Positions 26,561-34,784 of a stretch of DNA of 64,000 bases are shown here, piece after piece. The first letter of the stretch is position 1. Each line of letters begins with the position of its first letter. This DNA is from Faecalicatena sp. Marseille-Q4148 (GTDB taxonomy: Bacteria > Bacillota > Clostridia > Lachnospirales > Lachnospiraceae), in NCBI GenBank assembly GCA_018228665.1, contig CP073692.1:558001-622000 (forward strand), given 5' to 3'. The notes below the pieces were generated by a model, which saw only the letters and a program-made list of their open reading frames with translations, ran no database searches and was not told the DNA's origin. The position numbers were made by a program, and so were the translations under genes.

Positions 26561-27219
26561 TGCAAATAGAAGTGAACGATATTTCAAAACAGATAGGAAA
26601 TCAGACAGTATTAGATCATATTTCTCTTCATTTGGAATCGGGACATATATATGGATTAAAAGGAAGAAATGGTTCAGGAAAGACAATGCTGATGCGTGCA
26701 CTCTGTGGTCTGATCAAATGTACATCCGGCGAAGTTATTATTGATGGACAGGTACTCCGAAGAGATATTTCCTTTCCAAAAAGTGTTGGGGTACTGATTG
26801 AAGGACCTGGATTTATCAGCAATTATTCAGGATATGAAAATTTGAAAACGATTGCATCAATCAAAGGGATTGCAGAAGAAAAACAAATCCGGATAAGAAT
26901 GAGTGAGCTTGGTTTGGATCCGGATGAAAAGAAGGCATATCGCAAATACTCACTTGGTATGAAACAAAAACTTGGGATTGTGGCGGCAGTTATGGAAGAA
27001 CCGGAACTGATCATTCTCGATGAACCGACCAATGCACTTGATGAAAAAACGCGGGAGCAGTTGCGAAAGATTCTGCTTGAAATGAGGGCAAAAGGGAAAT
27101 TGATCGTGATCAGTTGTCACGATACGGAAGATCTCGAAGAATTATCTGATGAGATTATTGAGATTAAAGAAGGAAAAGTGGTTTCGCAGTGGAGTGTGAA
27201 CGCAGATGAAGAAAAATAA
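26560..27219 (+). CDS. ABC transporter ATPase (BcrA/LanF-like)
   Basis: A 219-residue ATPase with Walker A GRNGSGKT (about 38-45), signature YSLGMKQKLGIVAAV and Walker B LIILDEPTNALD. The SLGMKQ signature is characteristic of BcrA/LanF-type ATPases, which power ABC-2 permeases for antibiotic self-protection and related export. Its start shares a base with the preceding permease stop, and it overlaps the next gene by 14 nt. It almost certainly serves the three permeases upstream; the substrate is unknown. Confidence 0.88.
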   Translation: MQIEVNDISKQIGNQTVLDHISLHLESGHIYGLKGRNGSGKTMLMRALCGLIKCTSGEVIIDGQVLRRDISFPKSVGVLIEGPGFISNYSGYENLKTIASIKGIAEEKQIRIRMSELGLDPDEKKAYRKYSLGMKQKLGIVAAVMEEPELIILDEPTNALDEKTREQLRKILLEMRAKGKLIVISCHDTEDLEELSDEIIEIKEGKVVSQWSVNADEEK

Positions 27220-27781
27220 AAAAGAAGTGTTAAAAATTATGGGAATAGCGTTTGTGGTCATCTTGCTGGCAATATGGGGAATTCAGGTTTATCGTATGAA
27301 TCAGAAAATACCGCAGGTTCAGACAGAAGTCACAGAAGCAAGGGAATGGTTTCAGTGGAAGAAAAATGTAAAACTTCGGACAGAAGGAGCTCGGTTTATG
27401 GAAAATGATGAAATCCGATATTTATATAGGTTGGATGAAGATGAAACAGAACCATTTCCAGGAATGATATTAAAACTTATGTGGGTAACGGTCAGTTTAA
27501 AAAATGACAGCAGTGAATCTGCAGATATTGATATTTTAGATATTGGTGCATCCACATCCGGATGGAGTAATATCCCAGATTATGATTTTTATTACAAGAT
27601 TGGAAATCCAGAACGTCCGCATCACTTTGAATTAAAACCTCAGGAAGAAGTGAGAATGGATTTACCATATCTTTTTGTAAAACCTAACTTCCGTAATGGA
27701 CAATGGGAAAAAATCGAAGAAAAAGAGTATTTCCTTGTAACTTCACTATATCCAATGAAACATGTGCTAAAGATCCAATGA
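27206..27781 (+). CDS. Membrane-anchored extracytoplasmic protein, DUF5028-like
   Basis: A 191-residue protein with an N-terminal membrane helix (about 10-27, IMGIAFVVILLAIWGIQV) and a beta-rich outer domain including 'MWVTVSLKNDSSESADIDIL'. This resembles small anchored proteins annotated DUF5028 or DUF4352-like in Clostridia, though I cannot confirm the family. It overlaps the ATPase gene by 14 nt and so belongs to the ABC-2 cassette. By position it could be an accessory or immunity-type protein; this is inference. Confidence 0.62.
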   Translation: MKKNKKEVLKIMGIAFVVILLAIWGIQVYRMNQKIPQVQTEVTEAREWFQWKKNVKLRTEGARFMENDEIRYLYRLDEDETEPFPGMILKLMWVTVSLKNDSSESADIDILDIGASTSGWSNIPDYDFYYKIGNPERPHHFELKPQEEVRMDLPYLFVKPNFRNGQWEKIEEKEYFLVTSLYPMKHVLKIQ

Positions 27782-27864
27782 TTTCGCATCCCCAGTAATG
27801 AGTTGCTATTTGGCATTTAGATTGAAAACGAAATTATTTATTGAAAAATAAACGGAGAAAAAAT

Positions 27865-29691
27865 ATGGGGCAAAATCATACAACACTGCAAAATGTAATT
27901 TTTACTCATAAATATTTACTAAAAGGTTTTTATTTCAAATATATCTTTTTTGCACTATTTGTTGTTGTCAGTGATGTCGCAACAACATTTTTGTTCATGG
28001 CTTTACCGGCAGTTACGATTAAACTGTTACAGACATCGTACAATTTATACGCTATAATAGCCCAAATGACTTCTTTATTGGTTGGAACATTTCTTTTATC
28101 AATTATTGCTAAACGACTGGAACATAACATCAACAAGGAAACTAACAGTCGTCGGATGAGCAAAACAAAAGATTACTATTTAAACATTATATCAATGGAC
28201 TATGAGAAAGTAGAGAATCATGTTAACAAGAAATTATTTGACGCAGGGCTTACCTCATTTTATGATGGGTATCATGAAGGATTTCATCACATTATAATTG
28301 ATTCACGAAAGCTTTTGGTTAATGTGCTTGGATTGATTGTGTATATTTTCTTTACGATAAAAATTAACTATATTGTTGCATTTATGCTTGTTTCTATATC
28401 AGCTCTTTCTATTTTTATAAATCATTATTATAAGAAATGGATTACAAAAAATGAATGGAATTGGCTAGAGCAGGATTCCAAAATAAAATATGTATCAAGA
28501 GAAGCGATTGTATTGAGAAATGCAAAAGATGTTAAAGTCTATGGAATCAAAGAATGGTTTGGAAATCTATATGACGAATTTACATTTTTAAGACAACATT
28601 GGCATCAGAAAGAACTGCTATTTTTATGCATTGTTAAAATAGGAGATCGCTTTCTGGCAGCAGCAAAGTATTTCATCGCATATTTGAGTGTATTTTATAA
28701 ATTACTTCATGGAATGGAAGTTAGTGAGTTCATATTTTCAATCGGATTAATTATGGGACTTAATAGTTGGGTTTCTGGAATTTTTGAGAATATACAGTTT
28801 CTTCAATTAAATGCAGTTCATGTAGAAAACTCCAGGAAAGTTTTTTCTATGCAAAAAGATAATATATTGAGCCGGGAACCGGATCTAGCAAGTGCAGGGT
28901 TTGACCGAGTAGAAATTAAATTTGTTGATGTGACTTTTAAGTTTCCCGAGTCAGAAAAAGTCATTCTGGAACATTTCAATCTTACAATTTCAGCAGGAGA
29001 ACGGGTAGGAATCGTCGGAATAAATGGTGCTGGAAAAAGTACTCTGATAAAACTCATGTGTGGGTTATATCATCCGACATCAGGAAAAATACTGTTAAAT
29101 GGTTATGATATCAAAGCTTTTCCTTCAAACACTGTTTACAAGTTATTCTCAGCGGTTTTTCAAGACTATGGAATCTTGTCAGCAAAAATTTCTGAAAATA
29201 TTTCCTGTATACCAGAAAAAGATACTGACATGAAAAGGGTTATGGAGTGTCTCCGTAAGGTCGGTCTATATGAAAAAGTTCAGCGCCTCCCAAAGGGAAG
29301 TTCCTCTTTACTGACAAAAGAAATTAATCAGGAGGGGATTATTCTGTCCGGCGGAGAATATCAAAAATTGTTACTTGCACGGTGTCTCTACCATGATAGA
29401 CCAATATATTTACTTGATGAGCCGACAGCGGCGTTAGATGCAATCTCAGAAAATGAGATTTATGAATTATATGATAAATTCTCAGATGGAAAAACATGTA
29501 TCTATGTTTCTCATCGCTTAAATTCTACAAAATTCTGTGACAGGATTGTTTTACTGAAAGATGGAAAAATTATTGAAGAGGGTACTCATGAACAATTAAT
29601 GAAGAAGCAGGGAGAGTATGCAAACATGTACCAAATTCAATCTTCTTATTATAAAAAGGAGACTAACTATGAAGAAGGAAAAACTTTCTAA
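27865..29691 (+). CDS. ABC exporter half-transporter (membrane domain plus ATPase)
   Basis: A 608-residue half-transporter. The N-terminal ~320 residues hold six membrane helices, then an ATPase with Walker A GINGAGKST, signature ILSGGEYQKLLLARCL and Walker B IYLLDEPTAALD. There is no N-terminal peptidase domain, so it would not trim a leader peptide. Start 27865 has acggag 7 nt upstream; the TTG at 27841 is an alternative. The next gene encodes a similar half-transporter overlapping by 23 nt, so a heterodimeric exporter is likely. The segment 27782-27864 has no other supported gene. Confidence 0.88.
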   Translation: MGQNHTTLQNVIFTHKYLLKGFYFKYIFFALFVVVSDVATTFLFMALPAVTIKLLQTSYNLYAIIAQMTSLLVGTFLLSIIAKRLEHNINKETNSRRMSKTKDYYLNIISMDYEKVENHVNKKLFDAGLTSFYDGYHEGFHHIIIDSRKLLVNVLGLIVYIFFTIKINYIVAFMLVSISALSIFINHYYKKWITKNEWNWLEQDSKIKYVSREAIVLRNAKDVKVYGIKEWFGNLYDEFTFLRQHWHQKELLFLCIVKIGDRFLAAAKYFIAYLSVFYKLLHGMEVSEFIFSIGLIMGLNSWVSGIFENIQFLQLNAVHVENSRKVFSMQKDNILSREPDLASAGFDRVEIKFVDVTFKFPESEKVILEHFNLTISAGERVGIVGINGAGKSTLIKLMCGLYHPTSGKILLNGYDIKAFPSNTVYKLFSAVFQDYGILSAKISENISCIPEKDTDMKRVMECLRKVGLYEKVQRLPKGSSSLLTKEINQEGIILSGGEYQKLLLARCLYHDRPIYLLDEPTAALDAISENEIYELYDKFSDGKTCIYVSHRLNSTKFCDRIVLLKDGKIIEEGTHEQLMKKQGEYANMYQIQSSYYKKETNYEEGKTF

Positions 29692-31558
29692 TATTAAGTG
29701 CCATAAATATGCGATACTTGGGCTAAAAAAAATGGGTACAATTGATCGATATATCATTCCACTGTCTATTTTGCAGTCTGTTTTAAATGCATTTTTTCCA
29801 TATGTTGAATTATATTTTTCTACATATATCATAAATTCTCTTTTAGAATCGGATTATCGGCAAGGAATCTTATTCGTTTTATATCTGATCATAATAAATC
29901 TATTACTCGGTAGTATGATTGATATTTTGGATAAATCCACGTCATATCGTGCAAAAAAAATTCACCAGTTCATGTTGAAGCAAATTGATCAAAAAGTCAT
30001 GGAATTAGACTTTGAAGAATTGGAAAATACAAATTTACTGCAGCAGGTAACAGATGCTATTTATGTAACAGAGCATATTGGTGGATATGACGTTTTTATC
30101 CTATATTATCGTCAATTTGTTGAAAGTATTATTCAGACAATAGCATCATTTATGATCATTTGTTCTTTATGTCTAAAACTCCCACAGTCTTTTCAAGGGG
30201 ATTTTCTATCCATTGTTTTAGAATGTATTCTTCCTTTTTTAGTTATTGTGGGAACTGCTGTGATGAATATCATTACCAGTAAAAAAGCTTCCAATTTATT
30301 TCGTATGCGTTCTTTAGAAGGATATAAAAAGAAAATGAATGTGGAGCGGATTTTGAATTACTATGCATCTGATGTTTACATGAATTATTCTATGGGAAAA
30401 GATATCCGTCTTTTTGGAATGAAAGATTTGATTCTTGATTATCATGAAAATGCATTAGAAGAATCTGTCGCATTTTATCAGAAATATTATGCGGATGCAG
30501 GAAAAAACAAAGAGACGATTATGGGCATAAGTCATGCCCTTTGTACATTTACAGCATATTTGATCGTGATAAAAAAAGTTGTAGAAAAAGCAGTTACAAT
30601 TGGCGAGTTTTCGAAATATGTAGGTGCAGTTACACTCTTAAATAAATCTATGAGTAAAATTATAGACGTAAATAACAAAATTATTCTTCAAACAGAATTT
30701 ATTAAAATATTTGATGATGTTTTAAATTTGAGTAATCCAAAAGACACTGGTACACGAAAAGTAGAATTGAATACGAAAAAAGAAAACATCATAGAATTTC
30801 ATAACGTATCGTACCGTTATTCGGGAAACAATGAAGATTCCTTGAAAAATATTTCTTGCAAAATCGTATTTGGAACACATACTGCACTTGTAGGGAGAAA
30901 TGGATCTGGAAAGACAACTTTTGTAAAATTACTATGCAGATTATATGATCCGACAGAAGGATATATTACTTTAAACGGAATTAATATTAAAGAATTCCGC
31001 TATAAAGAATACCTGGAATTATTTTCAATTGTATTTCAGGACTTTAAATTATTTGCATTTACGCTTCAGGAAAATATTACTTTAACGAAAAAGTATGACT
31101 CTTCTAAAATTGAAACATGCCTGAAAAAAGCAGGGATAAAAGAATATGTTGAGCAATTGCCGGAAGGGCTTCATACAATTATGTTTCAATATACAGGGAA
31201 TGGAGTTAATTTTAGTGGAGGCGAACAACAAAAAATTGCTATTGCACGGGCTCTGTATAAAGATTCACCCATTGTGATTTTTGATGAGCCAACCGCTGCA
31301 TTAGATCCAATCAGCGAATATCATGTTTATAACAATTTAAGAAAAATGGTAGAAGGGAAAACGAGTATTTCTATTTCTCACAGGATGGGAAGCTGCAAAT
31401 CCTGTGAAAAAATATTAGTATTTGATGATGGAAAACTTATTCAAAAAGGAACCCATGAAGAACTTGTTTCTAAAAAACAAGGACGATATTATGAGCTTTA
31501 TCAGGCTCAGAAAAAATATTATATACATGGGGAAGATTCAAACGGAACAAGATTTTAA
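29669..31558 (+). CDS. ABC exporter half-transporter, partner of the preceding gene
   Basis: A 629-residue half-transporter with six N-terminal membrane helices and a C-terminal ATPase: Walker A GRNGSGKT, signature FSGGEQQKIAIARAL, Walker B IVIFDEPTAALD. ATG 29669 is preceded by aaaaaggagactaact inside the previous gene. No C39 peptidase domain is present. Pairs of this type in Lachnospiraceae often sit beside peptide-natural-product genes, but no maturation enzyme is nearby. It ends 14 nt before the small gene at 31573. Confidence 0.88.
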   Translation: MKKEKLSNIKCHKYAILGLKKMGTIDRYIIPLSILQSVLNAFFPYVELYFSTYIINSLLESDYRQGILFVLYLIIINLLLGSMIDILDKSTSYRAKKIHQFMLKQIDQKVMELDFEELENTNLLQQVTDAIYVTEHIGGYDVFILYYRQFVESIIQTIASFMIICSLCLKLPQSFQGDFLSIVLECILPFLVIVGTAVMNIITSKKASNLFRMRSLEGYKKKMNVERILNYYASDVYMNYSMGKDIRLFGMKDLILDYHENALEESVAFYQKYYADAGKNKETIMGISHALCTFTAYLIVIKKVVEKAVTIGEFSKYVGAVTLLNKSMSKIIDVNNKIILQTEFIKIFDDVLNLSNPKDTGTRKVELNTKKENIIEFHNVSYRYSGNNEDSLKNISCKIVFGTHTALVGRNGSGKTTFVKLLCRLYDPTEGYITLNGINIKEFRYKEYLELFSIVFQDFKLFAFTLQENITLTKKYDSSKIETCLKKAGIKEYVEQLPEGLHTIMFQYTGNGVNFSGGEQQKIAIARALYKDSPIVIFDEPTAALDPISEYHVYNNLRKMVEGKTSISISHRMGSCKSCEKILVFDDGKLIQKGTHEELVSKKQGRYYELYQAQKKYYIHGEDSNGTRF

Positions 31559-31572
31559 GGAGGCTTTAGAAT

Positions 31573-31797
31573 ATGTGTTATCTAATTGCAAAAAACATTG
31601 ATGATGTTGGCTGTGTTGCTTTAAGAACAACACATGGAAAGCATCTTTCATCATTTAAAAGAAGTATTGAGTCAAAAGTTGGCTATGATAAAATTCAGCT
31701 TGTGACTATCAGTAGGCCGTCCGCGTATGGTGAGTATGAGCCATATCATTTTGTAAACACAGAAAAAGAATTTGTGCATGCCGTAGAGGCAATGTAA
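31573..31797 (+). CDS. Small conserved protein (DUF6718-like)
   Basis: A 74-residue soluble protein beginning MCYLIAKNIDDVGCVALRTT and containing 'YDKIQLVTISRPSAYGEY'. I recall near-identical small proteins in Lachnospiraceae, labelled DUF6718, without known function; the family name is uncertain. A strong aaggaggc site precedes the ATG and it lies 14 nt after the exporter pair, before the terminator, so it is the last gene of the island. No leader-peptide or bacteriocin features (double-Gly, Cys/Ser-rich core) are visible, so I do not call it a precursor. Confidence 0.65.
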   Translation: MCYLIAKNIDDVGCVALRTTHGKHLSSFKRSIESKVGYDKIQLVTISRPSAYGEYEPYHFVNTEKEFVHAVEAM

Positions 31798-31804
31798 AGA
31801 AATT

Positions 31805-31839
31805 ATGGATAGTACGGGATAGTGCTGTCCATTTTCTTT
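31805..31839 (+). terminator. Intrinsic terminator closing the ABC island
   Basis: atggatagtac (31805-31815) pairs with gtgctgtccat at 31822-31832 over 11 bp with two G-U pairs and a 6-nt loop, followed by tttctttatt. It sits 8 nt after the small-protein stop codon. Confidence 0.7.
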
Positions 31840-31946
31840 ATTGTACTTCACAGAAGAACTAAAAAAAGTAAGCAAATTCATCTGCAAATATTATATAGGA
31901 AATTTTATTCGGTTAGTAGGATTGCAATGTCATATTCGGTTTTTTC

Positions 31947-31975
31947 TTGAAAATATAAAATAAGTCTGCTAAAAT
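31947..31975 (+). promoter_or_regulatory. Promoter of mutS-mutL-miaA
   Basis: ttgaaa (31947-31952), a 17-nt spacer and taaaat (31970-31975) with a TGn extension (tgctaaaat). This is the best sigma-A-like promoter in the window. Confidence 0.75.
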
Positions 31976-32058
31976 GAAAACCGAAATATAACCTGTATCC
32001 TTATTTCTGAAAAATAAGAGATGGGTAGGATTCATATAGAAAAACTAAAAAGGGAAAA

Positions 32059-32101
32059 AGTATTAGGACGTTGCAGACTGATGACAACGTCCTAAAATAC
32101 T
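32059..32101 (+). promoter_or_regulatory. Leader hairpin upstream of mutS
   Basis: agtattaggacgttg (32059-32073) pairs with caacgtcctaaaatact (32085-32101), a 15-bp stem with a 2-nt bulge and an 11-nt loop. No T-run follows and the mutS binding site lies just after the stem, so it is not a terminator. Stabilisation or translational control of the mRNA is possible. Confidence 0.55.
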
Positions 32102-32117
32102 GATAAACAAAGGGAAC

Positions 32118-34778
32118 ATGAAAGATAGTAATACATTAACACCAATGATGCAGCAATACATGGAAACAAAGAAAGAATATAAAGATTGTATTCTTTTTTA
32201 TCGTCTTGGTGATTTTTATGAAATGTTCTTTGATGATGCATTGACGGCATCAAGAGAACTTGAAATTACGTTAACAGGAAAAAACTGTGGATTGGAAGAA
32301 CGCGCGCCGATGTGCGGAATTCCATATCATGCAGTAGATGGATATTTGAATAAATTAGTATCAAAGGGCTATAAAGTTGCAATTTGTGAACAGGTAGAGG
32401 ATCCGAAACAGGCAAAAGGCATTGTGAAACGAGAAGTTGTTCGTATTGTGACGCCGGGAACGAATTTGAATACGCAGGCGCTTGATGAGACAAAGAACAA
32501 TTATATCATGTGTATTGTCTATATTGCTGACCGGTACGGCTTGTCTGTTGCAGATGTTACAACTGGAGACTATCTTGTAACAGAGATTGACAGCAGTACG
32601 AAGCTCAGAGATGAAATTTACAAATTTATGCCTTCGGAGATTATTTGCAACGAAGCATTTTATATGAGCGGCATGGATTTGGACGATATGAAAAATCGCC
32701 TCGGCATTACGATTTATTCACTGGATGCATGGTATTTTGATGATGCAATCTGTGAGCGAACGCTGAAGGAACATTTTCATGTGTCTTCATTAGAGGGGCT
32801 TGGTCTGAAGGATTATGACTGTGGTGTGATCGCATCGGGAGCATTGCTGCAGTATCTTCTGGAAACACAGAAAAATGACCTGACGCACTTGAGCCGTCTG
32901 ACGGGATATGTTACTGGAAAATATATGTTGCTTGACAGTTCTACGAGACGGAATCTGGAACTATGTGAGACGCTTCGTGAAAAACAAAAGAGAGGTTCGC
33001 TGCTCTGGGTTCTTGATAAAACACGCACAGCAATGGGCGGGCGTACGCTCCGAAAATATGTGGAGCAGCCTTTGATCGATGCAGAGAGTATTGAGGAACG
33101 TTTAAATTCCGTTGAAGAATTAAAAAATAACGCCATTTGCCGGGAAGAAATCCGGGAATATCTGGGAGCAATTTATGACCTGGAACGATTAATGAGCCGT
33201 GTGACATATCAGTCGGCAAATCCGAGAGATTTAATCGCGCTGAAGAGTTCACTTGCGATGCTGCCGCCAATTCATTGTATTTTAGCGGATATGAGTACAA
33301 AAGGGTTGTGTGATATCCGTGAGCAGATGGATACACTGGAAGATCTTTGCAGCCTGATTACAGAGGCAATCCAGGAGGAACCGCCGTTGGCGATGAAAGA
33401 AGGCGGAATTATCCGGGAAGGATATTCTGAAGAAGTAGACCGGTTGCGAAATGCCAAATCAGACGGAAAGACGTGGCTTGCAGAGCTGGAAGCAAAGGAG
33501 CGGGAGAAAACAGGTATTCGCACACTGAAGGTAAAATTCAATAAAGTATTCGGTTATTATCTGGAAGTGACGAATTCATTTAAAGATCAGGTGCCGGAAT
33601 ACTATACACGCAGGCAGACATTAGCCAATGCAGAGCGCTATACGATTCCGGAGTTAAAAGAACTGGAAGATACGATTCTTGGTGCAGAAGACAAACTGTA
33701 TGCATTGGAATACCAACTCTATTGTGAAGTGCGTGATAAGATTGCGGCAGAAGTTGTGCGGATTCAGAAGACGGCGAAAGCGGTGGCAAAACTGGATGTA
33801 TTTGCATCTTTAGCAGTTGTGGCGGAGCGCAATAATTATGTGCGTCCGAAGATCAATGAAAAAGGTGTGATTGATATAAAAAATGGACGTCATCCGGTTG
33901 TAGAGAAAATGATTCCAAACGATATGTTTATTGCAAATGATACTTATCTGGATGATAAAAAGAACCGGATTGCAATTATTACCGGTCCGAATATGGCTGG
34001 AAAATCTACCTATATGCGCCAAAGCGCGTTAATTGTATTGATGGCACAGATTGGTTCCTTTGTTCCGGCGAAAAGTGCAAATATTGGACTTGTGGACAGA
34101 ATTTTTACCCGTGTCGGAGCGTCTGATGATCTGGCATCCGGACAGAGTACTTTTATGGTGGAGATGACAGAGGTTGCCAATATTCTTCGCAATGCAACGA
34201 GTAAGAGCCTGCTGATATTGGATGAGATCGGCCGCGGAACAAGTACATTTGACGGACTTTCTATTGCCTGGGCGGTGGTAGAGCATATCAGCAACGGCAA
34301 ATTGCTTGGAGCAAAGACATTGTTTGCCACACATTACCATGAATTGACTGAGTTGGAAGGAAAGATTAGTAATGTCAATAACTACTGTATTGCAGTAAAA
34401 GAAAATGGAGATGATATTGTTTTCCTTCGCAAAATCGTAAAAGGTGGCGCTGATAAGAGTTATGGAATACAGGTAGCAAAGCTTGCAGGAGTGCCGGACA
34501 GTGTTATTGCCAGAGCGAAAGAAATTGCAGAGGAACTAAGTGATTCGGATATTGCGCTTCGGATCAATGAGGCTGCGTCAGCGGAAACAGAACCGAAGCC
34601 AAAGGCAAAAGCGCCGCGCTATGATGAGGTGGATCTTGCGCAGTTTTCACTTTTTGATACAGTAAAAGATGATGATGTGTTGGAAGAATTGAAAGAAATG
34701 GATGTTGCGCATATGACGCCGATGGATGCGCTGAATGCCATTTATCGTCTGCAGAATAAACTGAAGAATCGGTGGTAG
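32118..34778 (+). CDS. mutS: DNA mismatch repair protein MutS
   Basis: A full-length 886-residue MutS. The N-terminal mismatch-binding domain has 'DFYEMFFDDA' (the Phe-x-Glu region), and the ATPase has Walker A GPNMAGKSTYMRQ and LDEIGRGTSTFDG, followed by ATHYHELTEL. A lysine/proline-rich linker lies near the C-terminus before the dimerisation helices. MutS recognises mispairs and recruits MutL, encoded 6 nt downstream. Start 32118 follows caaagggaac. It heads the mutS-mutL-miaA operon and has its own promoter and structured leader. Confidence 0.97.
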   Translation: MKDSNTLTPMMQQYMETKKEYKDCILFYRLGDFYEMFFDDALTASRELEITLTGKNCGLEERAPMCGIPYHAVDGYLNKLVSKGYKVAICEQVEDPKQAKGIVKREVVRIVTPGTNLNTQALDETKNNYIMCIVYIADRYGLSVADVTTGDYLVTEIDSSTKLRDEIYKFMPSEIICNEAFYMSGMDLDDMKNRLGITIYSLDAWYFDDAICERTLKEHFHVSSLEGLGLKDYDCGVIASGALLQYLLETQKNDLTHLSRLTGYVTGKYMLLDSSTRRNLELCETLREKQKRGSLLWVLDKTRTAMGGRTLRKYVEQPLIDAESIEERLNSVEELKNNAICREEIREYLGAIYDLERLMSRVTYQSANPRDLIALKSSLAMLPPIHCILADMSTKGLCDIREQMDTLEDLCSLITEAIQEEPPLAMKEGGIIREGYSEEVDRLRNAKSDGKTWLAELEAKEREKTGIRTLKVKFNKVFGYYLEVTNSFKDQVPEYYTRRQTLANAERYTIPELKELEDTILGAEDKLYALEYQLYCEVRDKIAAEVVRIQKTAKAVAKLDVFASLAVVAERNNYVRPKINEKGVIDIKNGRHPVVEKMIPNDMFIANDTYLDDKKNRIAIITGPNMAGKSTYMRQSALIVLMAQIGSFVPAKSANIGLVDRIFTRVGASDDLASGQSTFMVEMTEVANILRNATSKSLLILDEIGRGTSTFDGLSIAWAVVEHISNGKLLGAKTLFATHYHELTELEGKISNVNNYCIAVKENGDDIVFLRKIVKGGADKSYGIQVAKLAGVPDSVIARAKEIAEELSDSDIALRINEAASAETEPKPKAKAPRYDEVDLAQFSLFDTVKDDDVLEELKEMDVAHMTPMDALNAIYRLQNKLKNRW

Positions 34779-34784
34779 GATATT

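Larger units (their letters stand above)
31798..32117 (+). other. 320-nt intergenic region before mutS
   Basis: It contains, in order, the island terminator (31805-31839), AT-rich sequence with no ORF I can support, a strong sigma-A-type promoter (31947-31975), a leader of roughly 135 nt with a long hairpin (32059-32101), and the mutS binding site aaaggga. I see no known riboswitch or tRNA. Confidence 0.6.

Noticed and set aside
27798..27851. 17-codon ORF in the gap before the exporter pair, considered as a precursor peptide
   Set aside because: No ribosome binding site, no leader/core features, and it runs into the start of the next gene.
31573..31797. 74-residue protein considered as a bacteriocin precursor
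   Set aside because: No double-glycine site, no Cys/Ser/Thr-rich core, and sequence looks like a folded conserved cytosolic protein.
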